From Streptomyces sp. NBC_01294 (lineage in GTDB: Bacteria; Actinomycetota; Actinomycetes; Streptomycetales; Streptomycetaceae), in the NCBI RefSeq assembly GCF_035917235.1, contig NZ_CP108423.1, positions 3,351,001 through 3,415,000 on the forward strand: a stretch of DNA of 64,000 nucleotides, read 5' to 3'. Below are positions 9,780-18,262 of this stretch, piece by piece. The first letter of the stretch is position 1, and every line of letters starts with the position of its first letter. A model generated the notes under the pieces. The model was not told where the DNA came from. It saw only the letters and a list, made by a program, of their open reading frames with translations, and made no database searches. The position numbers were made by a program, and so were the translations under genes.

Positions 9780-11801
9780 ATGATCATCCGTACCGCGTTC
9801 CCGTACGAGACCACCCACGAGGACGTCCGGATCCCGCTGCCCGACGGCGTCGAGCTGTACGCCCGGATCTGGCGCCCGGTGACCGACGAGCCGGTCCCGG
9901 CGCTGCTGGAGTACCTCCCGTACCGGCTGACCGACCGGACCGCGCCGCGCGACTGGCAGCGCCACCCCTGGTACGCCGGGCACGGCTATGCCTCCGTACG
10001 GGTGGACGTGCGCGGGCACGGGTGCAGCGGGGGCCGTCCGGGCGACGCGTACGACGCCCGCGAGCTGGCCGACGGGGTCGCGGTGGTGGAGTGGCTGGCG
10101 GCGCAGCCGTGGTGCACGGGGGCGGTGGGGATGTTCGGGATCGCGTGGGGCGGATTCAACTCCCTCCAGATCGCCGCCCTGGCCCCCGAACCGCTGAAGG
10201 CGGTCGTCACCGTCTGCTCCACGGACGACCGCTTCGACAACGACGTCCACTACATGGGCGGCTCGGTGCTGGCCGTGGACATGCACGCGCGGGCGGCGAC
10301 CATGCTGGCCTTCGCCTCCCGGCCGCCGGACCCGCTGTTCGCCGGCGACGGCTGGCGCCGGCAGTGGCTGGACCGGCTGGAGGCGGTGGAACCGCTCATC
10401 CACACCTGGCTGTCGCACCAGACCCGCGACGCCTACTGGCGCCACGGCAGCGTCTGCGAGGACTACGCGGCGATCGGCGCGGCGGTGCTCGCGGTCGGCG
10501 GCTGGCACGACCCGTACCGGGACACGGTGCTACGGCTCGTCGAACACCTGCCGTCCGCGCGCGTACGGGGTCTGATCGGGCCCTGGTCGCACCAGTACCC
10601 GGACCGCGGGCTGTCGCCAGGGCCGGCGATCGGCTTCCTCCAGGAGACCCTGCGCTGGTGGGACCACTGGCTGAAGGGCGTGGACACCGGGGTCATGGAC
10701 GAGCCGCTGCTCCGCGCCTGGATCAGCGACGCGCACCCGCCGGCGACCGTGTACGAGGAGCTCCCGGGGCGGTGGGTCGGCGAGAAGGCCTGGCCCTCGG
10801 CGTCCGTCATCCCCGTGCCGTACGTGCTCCAGGGCGCGCCGGTGGCCGTCGCCTCGCCGCAGCACACCGGGCTGGACTCGGGCCGGTTCCTCCCCTTCGG
10901 CAACGACGCCGACCTGCCGCCGGACCAGCGGGAGGAGGACGCGAAGGCGGCCTGCTTCGAGTTCCCGGTGGGGCGCGAGGAGCCGGTGGAGATCCTGGGC
11001 CGGCCCTCGGTGACCCTGCGGCTGCGGCTCGACGTGCCGTACGGGCAGGTCGTGGCCCGGCTGTGCGACGTCGCCCCGGACGGCTCCTCGACGCTGGTCA
11101 CGCGGGGCGCGCTGAACCTCTCCGCCCGCCAGGGCCGGGACCGGGCGGTCCCGTGGCCGGTGGGCTCGTACGAGGACGTCACCTTCGAGCTGAACGGCAT
11201 CGGCCACGCCTTCCCGCCGGGGCACCGGATCCGCCTCGCGGTGTCCTCCGCGTACTGGCCGTGGATCTGGCCGCGGGCCGGGTCCGAGGCGGGCTGGACG
11301 CTGGATCCGGCGGGGAGCGCGCTGACGCTTCCGGTGCGGGCGGCGTCGTCCTCGTCCGCCGCGTCCGCCGTGGACGGGGGGATCGTCTTCGAGCCGCCGG
11401 AGCAGGCGCCGCCGCTGGGTGTCGCCGTCCCGGCCACGCTGGACGAACCGCGCCCGGAACGGCTGGTCGTACGGGACGTCGCGCGCGGGGCGTGGCGGCT
11501 GGAGGTGGACCCGCGGTACGGGGGCACCCGGGTGTATCCGGACGGCCTGGAGTACGGCGAGGACGCGGAGGAGGTGTACGAGATCCGGGACGGCGACGCG
11601 CTGTCGGCGCGGACGTGGTCGCAGTGGCGGATCCGGCTCCACCGGCCGGAGCTGGGCTGGGACGCGCGGGTGGAGACCCGGTCGGAGATCCGGTGCGACG
11701 AGGGCGGCTTCCTGACGTCGAACGAGGTGGTGTGCCGTGAGGGGGGCGAGGTGGTCTTCCACCGGACGTGGGAACGCCGGCTGCCGCGCGCGGCGGGCTG
11801 A
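9780..11801 (+). CDS. CocE/NonD-family (S15-like) alpha/beta hydrolase, nucleophile Ser replaced by Ala
   Basis: 673 residues in the CocE/X-Pro-peptidase layout: an alpha/beta-hydrolase core (about 1-330) and a C-terminal jelly-roll (about 370-590) that normally completes the active site. The oxyanion and acid/base parts are present (ARIWRPV, GGWHDPYRD with the Asp, GPWSHQYPD with the His). The nucleophile elbow, usually G-I-S-W-G-G, reads G120-I-A122-W-G-G with codon GCG. The enzyme may therefore be inactive as a serine hydrolase or use other chemistry. No substrate can be named. A GAGGTGG ribosome site precedes the ATG. Confidence 0.88.
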   Translation: MIIRTAFPYETTHEDVRIPLPDGVELYARIWRPVTDEPVPALLEYLPYRLTDRTAPRDWQRHPWYAGHGYASVRVDVRGHGCSGGRPGDAYDARELADGVAVVEWLAAQPWCTGAVGMFGIAWGGFNSLQIAALAPEPLKAVVTVCSTDDRFDNDVHYMGGSVLAVDMHARAATMLAFASRPPDPLFAGDGWRRQWLDRLEAVEPLIHTWLSHQTRDAYWRHGSVCEDYAAIGAAVLAVGGWHDPYRDTVLRLVEHLPSARVRGLIGPWSHQYPDRGLSPGPAIGFLQETLRWWDHWLKGVDTGVMDEPLLRAWISDAHPPATVYEELPGRWVGEKAWPSASVIPVPYVLQGAPVAVASPQHTGLDSGRFLPFGNDADLPPDQREEDAKAACFEFPVGREEPVEILGRPSVTLRLRLDVPYGQVVARLCDVAPDGSSTLVTRGALNLSARQGRDRAVPWPVGSYEDVTFELNGIGHAFPPGHRIRLAVSSAYWPWIWPRAGSEAGWTLDPAGSALTLPVRAASSSSAASAVDGGIVFEPPEQAPPLGVAVPATLDEPRPERLVVRDVARGAWRLEVDPRYGGTRVYPDGLEYGEDAEEVYEIRDGDALSARTWSQWRIRLHRPELGWDARVETRSEIRCDEGGFLTSNEVVCREGGEVVFHRTWERRLPRAAG

Positions 11802-11848
11802 GCCGGGCCGCCCTGGCGGGCGGTGGGGCCCGGCCGAACCGCCCTGGC

Positions 11849-11903
11849 GGGCGGCCCCGGGGCTCCGCCCCGGACCCCGCGCCTCAAACGCCGGCGGGGC
11901 TGA
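11849..11903. repeat. Streptomyces-type GC-rich interspersed repeat overlapping a gene end
   Basis: A block with the hairpin GGGGCTCCGCCCC and the segment CGCCTCAAACGCCGGCGGGG. I know this as a common intergenic repeat in Streptomyces. Upstream, CCGCCCTGGCGGGCGG occurs twice (11808 and 11839). The block supplies the last codons and stop of the minus-strand HAD gene, and may act as the terminator for both convergent genes. Confidence 0.65.
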
Positions 11904-12753
11904 TATTGCCGTAGAGCCGTTCCAGGACCACCGCGATGCCGTCCGCCTCGTTCGACAGCGTCAGCTCGTCCGCGACCGCGACCAGCTCGCGGTGGGCGTT
12001 GGCCATGGCCACCCCGTGCGCGGCCCAGGCGAACATCGGGATGTCGTTCGGCATGTCCCCGAAGGCGATCGTCCCGCCGGGGGACGCCCCCAGGACCTCC
12101 GCCGCCCGCGCGAGCCCACTCGCCTTGTCGATGCCCGGCGGCTGGAGCTCCACCGTGTGCTCCCCCGCCATCGTGACGTTCACCAGGTCGCCGACCACCG
12201 CCCGCGCCACCCGCGTCAGCTCGTCGTCGTCCAGTTCGGGGTGCTGCAGCAGCACCTTGTTGATCGGCGCCGACCACAGGTCCGCCCGCCGCGGCACCCG
12301 CACCGTCGGCAGGTGCGGGTGCCACATCCGGTAGCCCGGCCCCATCAGCATCTCCGCGTCCAGCCCCTCCTGGTTCACCGCCGCCCAGACCTCGCCGACC
12401 TCCGCCTCGATCTTGCCGAGGGCCACCTCGGCCAGTTCCCGGTCCATGGAGACGGAGTGCAGCAGTCGTCCGCGCGCCGCGTCGTACACCTGCGCGCCCT
12501 GCGCGCACACCGCGAGCCCCGTATAGCCGAGACCGTCCAGGACATGTCGGACCTGTGGAACGGGGCGTCCGGTGACGATGATGTGTCGGGCGCCGGCCGC
12601 ACGGGCCGTCGCGAGCGCCCCGTGGGAGCGGGCCGAGACGGTGTCCCCGGCGCGCAGCAGAGTCCCGTCCAGGTCAGTGGCGATCAAGGCATAGGGGAGG
12701 GCCGGAGGCGGGGCGGAAGTCACGGCGCCAAGGATACGGACCCCTTTGGACAA
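11884..12753 (-). CDS. HAD-superfamily phosphatase, Cof subfamily (type IIB)
   Basis: 289 residues, cytoplasmic phosphatase of sugar phosphates or flavin-type substrates; the substrate cannot be predicted. Seen: motif I DLDGTLL near residue 27, motif II ITGRP (read as IIVTGRPVPQ), the conserved Lys of motif III in the GIDKASGL segment, and motif IV GDMPNDIPMF. A large alpha/beta cap lies between motifs II and III, as in Cof proteins. Translation may instead begin at a GTG near 12722, which removes about ten residues. The C-terminal ISPAGV is encoded by an interspersed repeat. Confidence 0.88.
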   Translation of the reverse strand: MSKGVRILGAVTSAPPPALPYALIATDLDGTLLRAGDTVSARSHGALATARAAGARHIIVTGRPVPQVRHVLDGLGYTGLAVCAQGAQVYDAARGRLLHSVSMDRELAEVALGKIEAEVGEVWAAVNQEGLDAEMLMGPGYRMWHPHLPTVRVPRRADLWSAPINKVLLQHPELDDDELTRVARAVVGDLVNVTMAGEHTVELQPPGIDKASGLARAAEVLGASPGGTIAFGDMPNDIPMFAWAAHGVAMANAHRELVAVADELTLSNEADGIAVVLERLYGNISPAGV

Positions 12754-12864
12754 GTCCTACAAATAGAGCCCGAATCCGGCCTCCCACAGGCCCCTTCAGC
12801 CACGTAACGTGTCAACCAGCCCCCGGGACACCCCCGGACCGCGTCGAAAGCGAGGCAGTACCCC

Positions 12865-14088
12865 ATGCCCCAGCAGAGCCCCCTCGATGTCCCCGAGGGC
12901 GACCCGTTCGGGCCGCACAACCTCCCCTACGGCGTCTTCTCGACCGCCGGCGAGGACCGCCGCCGGATCGGCGTGCGCATCGGCAGGCACGTGCTCGACG
13001 CGGGGGCGGCCGCGCTCGCGCTCGGTTCCCCGTACTCCGGGCTGCTCGGGCAGTCCTCCCTCAACCCGCTGCTGGCCGCCGGGCGCACCGCCTGGCGCGA
13101 CGTGCGCCGCGCGCTGACCGCCTGGGTGACCGACCCCGGCCACCGCCCCACGGTCGAGCCGCACCTGCTGCCGCTCGACGAGGTCACGCTGCACCTGCCG
13201 TACGAGGTCGCCGACTACGTCGACTTCTACGCGAGCGAGCACCACGCCACCAACGTCGGCCGGATCTTCCGCCCCGACGGCGACGCGCTGACACCCAACT
13301 GGAAGCACCTCCCGATCGGTTACCACGGCCGCTCCGGCACGATCGTGGTCTCCGGGACCGACGTCGTACGGCCCTCCGGGCAGCGCAAGGCACCCGCCGA
13401 CCCGGCGCCCGTCTTCGGCCCGTCCGTCAAGCTCGACATCGAGGCCGAGGTCGGCTTCGTCGTCGGCACCCCGTCCGAGCTGGGCAGCCCGGTGCCGCTG
13501 GGCGCGTTCGAGGACCACGTCTTCGGACTGTTCCTGCTCAACGACTGGTCGGCGCGCGACATCCAGGCCTGGGAGTACGTGCCGCTCGGCCCCTTCCTCG
13601 GCAAGTCCTTCGCCACCTCGGTCTCCGCCTGGGTCACCCCGCTGGAGGCCCTGGACGCCGCCCGCGTCGCCCCGCCCGCCCGTGACTTCCCGCTCCTGCC
13701 CTACCTGGACGACGCCGAGCTCGACCGCCCCGGCGGCTTCGACCTGCACATCACCGTGTCCATCAACGGGCAGGAGGTGGCGCAGCCGCCGTTCGCGTCG
13801 ATGTACTGGACCGCCGCCCAGCAGCTCGCGCACATGACCGTCAACGGCGCCTCCCTGCGCACCGGCGACGTCTACGGCTCGGGCACCGTCAGCGGTCCGG
13901 AGACCGGCCAGCGCGGCTCGCTCCTGGAGCTGACCTGGAACGGCCGTGACGCCATCGACCTCGCCGACGGCAAGCGCACCTTCCTGGAGGACGGGGACAC
14001 CGTCACCCTCACCGCCTGGGCCCCGGGCCCGGACGGCACGCGCGTCGGCCTCGGCGAGGTCACCGGCCGCATTGTGGGATCCCGCTAG
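12865..14088 (+). CDS. Fumarylacetoacetase
   Basis: 407 residues, full length. It hydrolyses 4-fumarylacetoacetate to fumarate and acetoacetate, the last step of tyrosine/homogentisate degradation. Seen: an SH3-like N-terminal domain, then the active-site block DYVDFYASEHHATNVG (about residues 117-132) with the metal-binding Asp and the catalytic His, GYHGRSGTIV, and the metal ligands in DIEAEVGFVVG and LLNDWSARDIQAWEY. A GAGG ribosome site lies 9 bases before the ATG. It is monocistronic with a strong terminator; no homogentisate dioxygenase gene is adjacent. Confidence 0.95.
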   Translation: MPQQSPLDVPEGDPFGPHNLPYGVFSTAGEDRRRIGVRIGRHVLDAGAAALALGSPYSGLLGQSSLNPLLAAGRTAWRDVRRALTAWVTDPGHRPTVEPHLLPLDEVTLHLPYEVADYVDFYASEHHATNVGRIFRPDGDALTPNWKHLPIGYHGRSGTIVVSGTDVVRPSGQRKAPADPAPVFGPSVKLDIEAEVGFVVGTPSELGSPVPLGAFEDHVFGLFLLNDWSARDIQAWEYVPLGPFLGKSFATSVSAWVTPLEALDAARVAPPARDFPLLPYLDDAELDRPGGFDLHITVSINGQEVAQPPFASMYWTAAQQLAHMTVNGASLRTGDVYGSGTVSGPETGQRGSLLELTWNGRDAIDLADGKRTFLEDGDTVTLTAWAPGPDGTRVGLGEVTGRIVGSR

Positions 14089-14112
14089 GCCGACGCCGGC
14101 GGCAAACACAGA

Positions 14113-14146
14113 CGGCGGGGTGGCGGATCTTTCCGCCACCCCGCCG
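14113..14146 (+). terminator. Terminator after fumarylacetoacetase
   Basis: A perfect 15-bp stem (CGGCGGGGTGGCGGA and its complement) with a 4-base loop, 24 bp past the stop. Confidence 0.85.
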
Positions 14147-14238
14147 AAACCGCAGGTCAGGGCCTTGCATAAGCGTCGTCAGGTGGCGCAACACTGCGGC
14201 AACACCACCGACGCCGGGTCCCCGGTACGTTCCCTGCC

Positions 14239-15009
14239 ATGCCAGCCGAACGCACCGTCACGCACACCGTCCCGGTCGCCGCCGCGCGCCGCCGGCGACT
14301 GCGCGCGGACCAGGCGCGAGCGCTCGCCGACCTGCTGCGCCACCAGATCCTGGCGGGCGGCTACCCCGGCGGGGTCCTCCCCCTGGAGGGCGACCTCGCC
14401 GCCGATTACGGGGCCGGCCGCAACACCGTCCGCCAGGCCCTCGACCTGCTGCGCGGCGAGCAGCTGGTGGAGCGCCGCCCGGGCGTCGGCACCGTCGTCG
14501 TCTGCGAGAAGTACCCGCACGGCCTGGACCGCCTGCAAGGCCTGGCCGAGACCCTCAACGAGCACGGCCGGGTGACCAACGAGGTCCGTACGGTCGGCCC
14601 CGTCCGCGCCCCCGCCCCGGTCGCCGGCCGCCTCGGCCTGCCCGAGCACACCGACGTGCTCTGCATCGAGCGGCTGCGCCGCCTGAACGGCCTGCCGCTC
14701 TCCCTCGACCTCACCTACGTCCCGATGGACATCGGCGCCGGACTCCTGGGCTGCGACCTGGAGAACACCGACGTCTTCCGGCTCCTGGAACAGCTGACCG
14801 GGCAGCCCCTCGGCCACGCCGAGATCACCCTCGAAGCCGTCAACGCCGACGCGCACTCCGCCGCCGTCCTCCAGGCCCCGCGCGGGGCCGCCGTCCTGAT
14901 GCTGGAACGGCTCACCCACCTGGGCGACGGCCGGCCCGTGGACCTGGAGTTCATCCGCTTCCGCGGCGACCGGATCACCATGAGCGGCCTGCTGCGCCGC
15001 TCGCTCTGA
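14239..15009 (+). CDS. GntR-family (HutC/UTRA) transcriptional regulator
   Basis: 256 residues: an N-terminal winged helix (about 20-90; LADLLRHQILAGGYPGG, LAADYGAGRNTVRQALDLL, VERRPGVGTVV) and a C-terminal UTRA ligand domain (about 105-250). It lies 41 bp upstream of the ferredoxin gene and is co-directional with the ferredoxin, ABC transporter and flavoprotein genes. It is the obvious candidate regulator of that cluster, sensing its transported or processed substrate. The upstream region carries a direct CAACAC repeat (near 14189-14205) that could be part of an operator; this is weak. Confidence 0.9.
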   Translation: MPAERTVTHTVPVAAARRRRLRADQARALADLLRHQILAGGYPGGVLPLEGDLAADYGAGRNTVRQALDLLRGEQLVERRPGVGTVVVCEKYPHGLDRLQGLAETLNEHGRVTNEVRTVGPVRAPAPVAGRLGLPEHTDVLCIERLRRLNGLPLSLDLTYVPMDIGAGLLGCDLENTDVFRLLEQLTGQPLGHAEITLEAVNADAHSAAVLQAPRGAAVLMLERLTHLGDGRPVDLEFIRFRGDRITMSGLLRRSL

Positions 15010-15050
15010 GCCCTCCGACACCGAACGTTCCCACCTTCCTGGAGACAGCC

Positions 15051-15278
15051 ATGCCCGTGGTCCCCCAGCGCGGCGACGTGCCCGTGACCATCGACGAGTC
15101 CCTGTGCATCGACGGCTGCACCCTCTGCGTCGACATGTGTCCGCTCGACTCGCTCGCGATCCGTGAGGACGACGGCAAGGCGTACATGCACGTGGACGAG
15201 TGCTGGTACTGCGGCCCGTGCGCCGCCCGCTGTCCCACCGGCGCGGTGACCGTCAACATGCCCTACCTGCTCCGGTGA
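15051..15278 (+). CDS. 2x[4Fe-4S] ferredoxin, AprB-like partner of the flavoprotein
   Basis: 75 residues with two cysteine sets: Cys19, 23, 26, 30 and Cys51, 54, 57, 61. The first set is C-x3-C-x2-C-x3-C (CIDGCTLC), one residue longer than the usual CxxC start. The second is a normal CxxCxxCxxxCP. The size and C-terminal MPYLLR recall truncated AprB, the electron-transfer subunit of adenylylsulfate reductase. It sits first in a cluster with an AprA-like flavoprotein (18263) and an ABC importer, so it likely passes electrons to or from that FAD enzyme. An AGGAGA-like ribosome site precedes the ATG. Confidence 0.88.
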   Translation: MPVVPQRGDVPVTIDESLCIDGCTLCVDMCPLDSLAIREDDGKAYMHVDECWYCGPCAARCPTGAVTVNMPYLLR

Positions 15279-15292
15279 AAGGCCCCACCCCC

Positions 15293-16633
15293 ATGCGTAC
15301 CAAGGCACTCGCGCCCGCGCCCTGCTCCTCGCCCCGCTCGCCACGGCCTGCGCGGACGCCTCGGGGGCGGCGGGCTCCAAGACGGTCACCGTGACCGTCG
15401 GCTACCAGTCCAAGACCATCAACACCGTCACCGCCGGCACGCTCCTGCGCTCCCTCGGCTACTTCGAGCAGGAGCTCGCGGAGCGCGGCAGGCAGGACGG
15501 CGTCACCTACCGGGTCGACTGGCAGGACTACGCGACCGGCGCCCCGATCACCGCCCAGATCACCGCCGGGAAGATCGACATCGGCTCGATGGGCGACTTC
15601 CCGCTCCTCCTCAACGCGGCGCGCGGCAAGGAGCTGAAGCAGCCCACCCGCCTCGTGTCGGTGACCGGCTACAACCTGCGCGGCGGTCTCAACACCGAGG
15701 TCACCGCGCCCGGTTCGAAGCTGGAGTCGCTGGCCGACCTGCGCGGCAAGAAGGTGTCGACCAGTGTCGGGTCCGCGGCCGACGGCACCCTCGTACGGGC
15801 CCTGCAGCGGACCGGGATCGACCCGGAGAGCGGTATCCAGAAGCTCAACCAGCAGCCCAGCGTGGGCGCGTCCGCGCTCCAGGCGGGCAGCGCGGACGGC
15901 CCTGTCGCAGTTCGTGGCGTGGCCGGGGCAACTGGCCTTCGAGGGCCGGGCGAAGGCCCTGTACGACGGGGCCGAGCTCGACCTGCCGACCTTCCACGGG
16001 GTGACCGTGCGCGAGAAGTTCGCGAAGGAGCGGCCGGGCGTACTGGACGCCTTCCTGCGGGCGCAGCGCAAGGCCACCGACCAGCTGAGGACCGAGCCGG
16101 TGGCGGCCGCCGAGTCGGTGGCCAAGGAGACCGGCCTGCCGGCGGAGGTGGTGTACCTCTACAACGGCGCGAACGGCATCGCGACCTTCGACCCGGCCCT
16201 GCGGCCGGAGCTGATCGACGCGCTGAAGCAGGACGTGCCGGTGCTGAAGGCGGCCAAGCTGGTCGGCGACGTGGACGTGGACGCCTTCCTCGACCCCGAG
16301 CCCCTGAAGCGGGCGGCGGCCGGCGTGCCGGAGTACCCGAAGGCGGCGGCCGCCCGCCCCGAGCTGTGGCTCAAGGGGCAGACCCGCACGCAGTCCTTCG
16401 ACTCCCCGCGCGAGCTGCTCAAGGCGGCACGCGGCGCGGACGTCCGGGCTGCGTACGTGCCGGACGCGGTGACCGGCACGCTCTGGTTCGCGGACAAGGC
16501 CGTGTGGGTGGCCGAGGGGCCGGAGCTGCGCGCCTTCGTCACGGCCGCGGGCGCGAAGTCGTACGTGGAGCGGAACCAGGGCTCCGGGGCGCGCATCGTG
16601 AGCTTCGCCGAGGCCGGGGCGCTGGCGTCATGA
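15293..16633 (+). pseudogene. ABC transporter substrate-binding lipoprotein (SsuA/NMT1-like), two frameshifts
   Basis: Periplasmic-type binding protein for sulfonate/nitrate/taurine-class ligands, interrupted twice. The ATG at 15293 opens MRTKALA, but one base appears to be missing near 15307-15315. The following frame gives the hydrophobic signal ending in the lipobox LATAC, then TVTVGYQSKTINTVTAGTLL and onward. Near 15898 one extra G moves reading into a third frame. That frame continues LSQFVAWPGQLAFEGRAKAL and runs intact to the stop, where it overlaps the permease by ATGA. With both indels repaired the protein would be about 446 residues. The changes lie in GC runs, so sequencing error is a real alternative to pseudogenisation. 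Confidence 0.8.
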
Positions 16634-17508
16634 CGGGCGGCCGCTGGCTGCTGCGGGCGGCCTCGCTCGGCGCGGCCCTGCTGCTGTGGCAGGCGCTGAC
16701 CTCGCTGGACGTGAACGTGTGGCTGCGCTTCGAGCAGTTCCCGACGGTGGGCGAGGTGGCGTCGACGTTCGCGGAGCGGGCCGGGACCGCCCCCTACTGG
16801 CAGGACCTGGTGTCCAGCCTGCGCCGGATCGTGGCGGGCTTCGCGCTCGCCGCCGTCCTGGGCGTGGTGGTGGGCACGGCGATCGCCCGGTCCCGGACGG
16901 CGGCCGACGTGCTGGGACCGCTGCTGGAGGTCCTGCGTCCGATCCCGGCCATCGCCCTGGTCCCGGTGGCGATCCTGCTGTTCCCCTCCAACGAGCAGGG
17001 GATCGTGTTCATCACCTGCACGGCCGCCTTCTTCCCGGTGCTGGTCTCGACGCGGCACGCGGTGCGGGCGCTGACGCCGGTGTGGGAGGAGGCCGTCCTG
17101 ACGATGGGCGGCGGGCGGGCGCGGGTGTTGTTCTCGGTGGTCCTGCCGGGGGCCCTGCCGGGCATCTTCGGGGGCCTGTCGGTCGGCATCGGGGTGTCGT
17201 GGATCTGCGTGATCTCGGCCGAGATGATCTCCGGCGAGTACGGGGTCGGCTACCGCACGTGGCAGGACTACACGGTGGTCGACTACCCCGGCGTCTTCGT
17301 CGGCATGGTCACCATCGGCGCGCTGGGATGGCTGACGTCCACGGCGGTGGAGCGCACGGGCCGCCGCCTGACGTCCTGGCTCCCCCGTTCCGCCGTGTCG
17401 TCGTCCCCCGCCGGCGCCGCCGCACCCGGAGCCTTCCGCCCGGCCCGGGTGCCGCTGCGCGGAGCCGATTCCCCGCAGGGCGCGACCACCGGAGGGACGC
17501 AGAAGTGA
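16630..17508 (+). CDS. ABC transporter permease (SsuC/TauC type)
   Basis: 292 residues, about six membrane helices, one BPD_transp_1 domain. The cytoplasmic EAA loop is visible at VWEEAVLTMGGGRARVLFSVVLPGALPGIFGG. Translation starts at ATG 16630 within the stop of the binding-protein gene (ATGA) and ends in a GTGA overlap with the ATPase gene, so the three are one operon. The C-terminal 40 residues are Ala/Pro/Ser-rich and not part of the family fold. It imports an organic anion of the sulfonate/nitrate class; the exact ligand is unknown. Confidence 0.92.
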   Translation: MTGGRWLLRAASLGAALLLWQALTSLDVNVWLRFEQFPTVGEVASTFAERAGTAPYWQDLVSSLRRIVAGFALAAVLGVVVGTAIARSRTAADVLGPLLEVLRPIPAIALVPVAILLFPSNEQGIVFITCTAAFFPVLVSTRHAVRALTPVWEEAVLTMGGGRARVLFSVVLPGALPGIFGGLSVGIGVSWICVISAEMISGEYGVGYRTWQDYTVVDYPGVFVGMVTIGALGWLTSTAVERTGRRLTSWLPRSAVSSSPAGAAAPGAFRPARVPLRGADSPQGATTGGTQK

Positions 17509-18251
17509 CCACCCTGACCACCCTGACCACCCACACACCCGGCGCCACCCTCGCGCTGCGCGGAGTGCGGCTGGGCCACCGCGGGAACGTGGTGCTCGAC
17601 GGGGTCGACCTGACGGTCGAGGCCGGGGAGGTGCTCACCGTCGTGGGCCCGTCCGGCTGCGGGAAGTCCACGCTGCTGCGCACCCTGGCCGGGCTGCTGC
17701 CACCGCTCGGCGGGACGGTCGAACAGGACGGGCGGCCGCTGACCGGCCCGGACGCCGACCGCGCCCTGGTGTTCCAGGACGACGCCCTGCTCCCCTGGCG
17801 CACCGTCCGCGCCAACGTCGAACTCCCCCTCGCCATCGGGCGCTCCCGCCGGCTGCCGCGCGCGGAGCGGCGGCGGGTTGCCGAGGAGTGGCTGGAGCGC
17901 GTGGGGCTCGGCGGCCACGCCCACCGGCTCCCGCACCAGCTCTCCGGCGGCCAGCGCCAGCGCGTGCAGCTGGCCCGCGCCCTCGCCGCGCGCCCGCGCG
18001 CCGTCCTGATGGACGAACCCTTCGGGGCGCTCGACGCCCAGACCCGCGCCGAGATGCAGGACCTCCTCGTGGACGTCCTCGCGGGCACCGGCGCGACCGT
18101 CGTGTTCGTCACGCACGACGTGGACGAGGCGCTGTTCCTCGGCGACCGCGTCGCGCTGCTCGGTACCGGAGAGGTGGTCCCCGTACCGCACCCGCGGGAC
18201 CGCGACGCGTCGCCCGCCGGGCTCCGGAAGCAGATCATCAACTCACTCTGA
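17505..18251 (+). CDS. ABC transporter ATP-binding protein (SsuB/TauB type)
   Basis: 248 residues. Walker A GPSGCGKST (about 48-56), Q-loop FQDDALLPWRT, signature LSGGQRQRV, Walker B VLMDEPFGALD and H-loop VFVTHDVDEA are all intact. The GTG start is fixed by GGAGG at 17491-17495 and the GTGA overlap with the permease stop. The NitT/TauT-type signature and DDALLPW Q-loop match ATPases of sulfonate/taurine importers. The flavoprotein gene follows after 11 bp. Confidence 0.94.
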   Translation: MTTLTTLTTHTPGATLALRGVRLGHRGNVVLDGVDLTVEAGEVLTVVGPSGCGKSTLLRTLAGLLPPLGGTVEQDGRPLTGPDADRALVFQDDALLPWRTVRANVELPLAIGRSRRLPRAERRRVAEEWLERVGLGGHAHRLPHQLSGGQRQRVQLARALAARPRAVLMDEPFGALDAQTRAEMQDLLVDVLAGTGATVVFVTHDVDEALFLGDRVALLGTGEVVPVPHPRDRDASPAGLRKQIINSL

Positions 18252-18262
18252 AGGGCCGCGCC

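Noticed and set aside
8342-11740. Very long open frame on the plus strand across the polyprenyl synthase and CocE genes
   Set aside because: It is antisense to one real gene and out of frame with another; composition is Arg/Pro/Gly-rich shadow translation in high-GC DNA.
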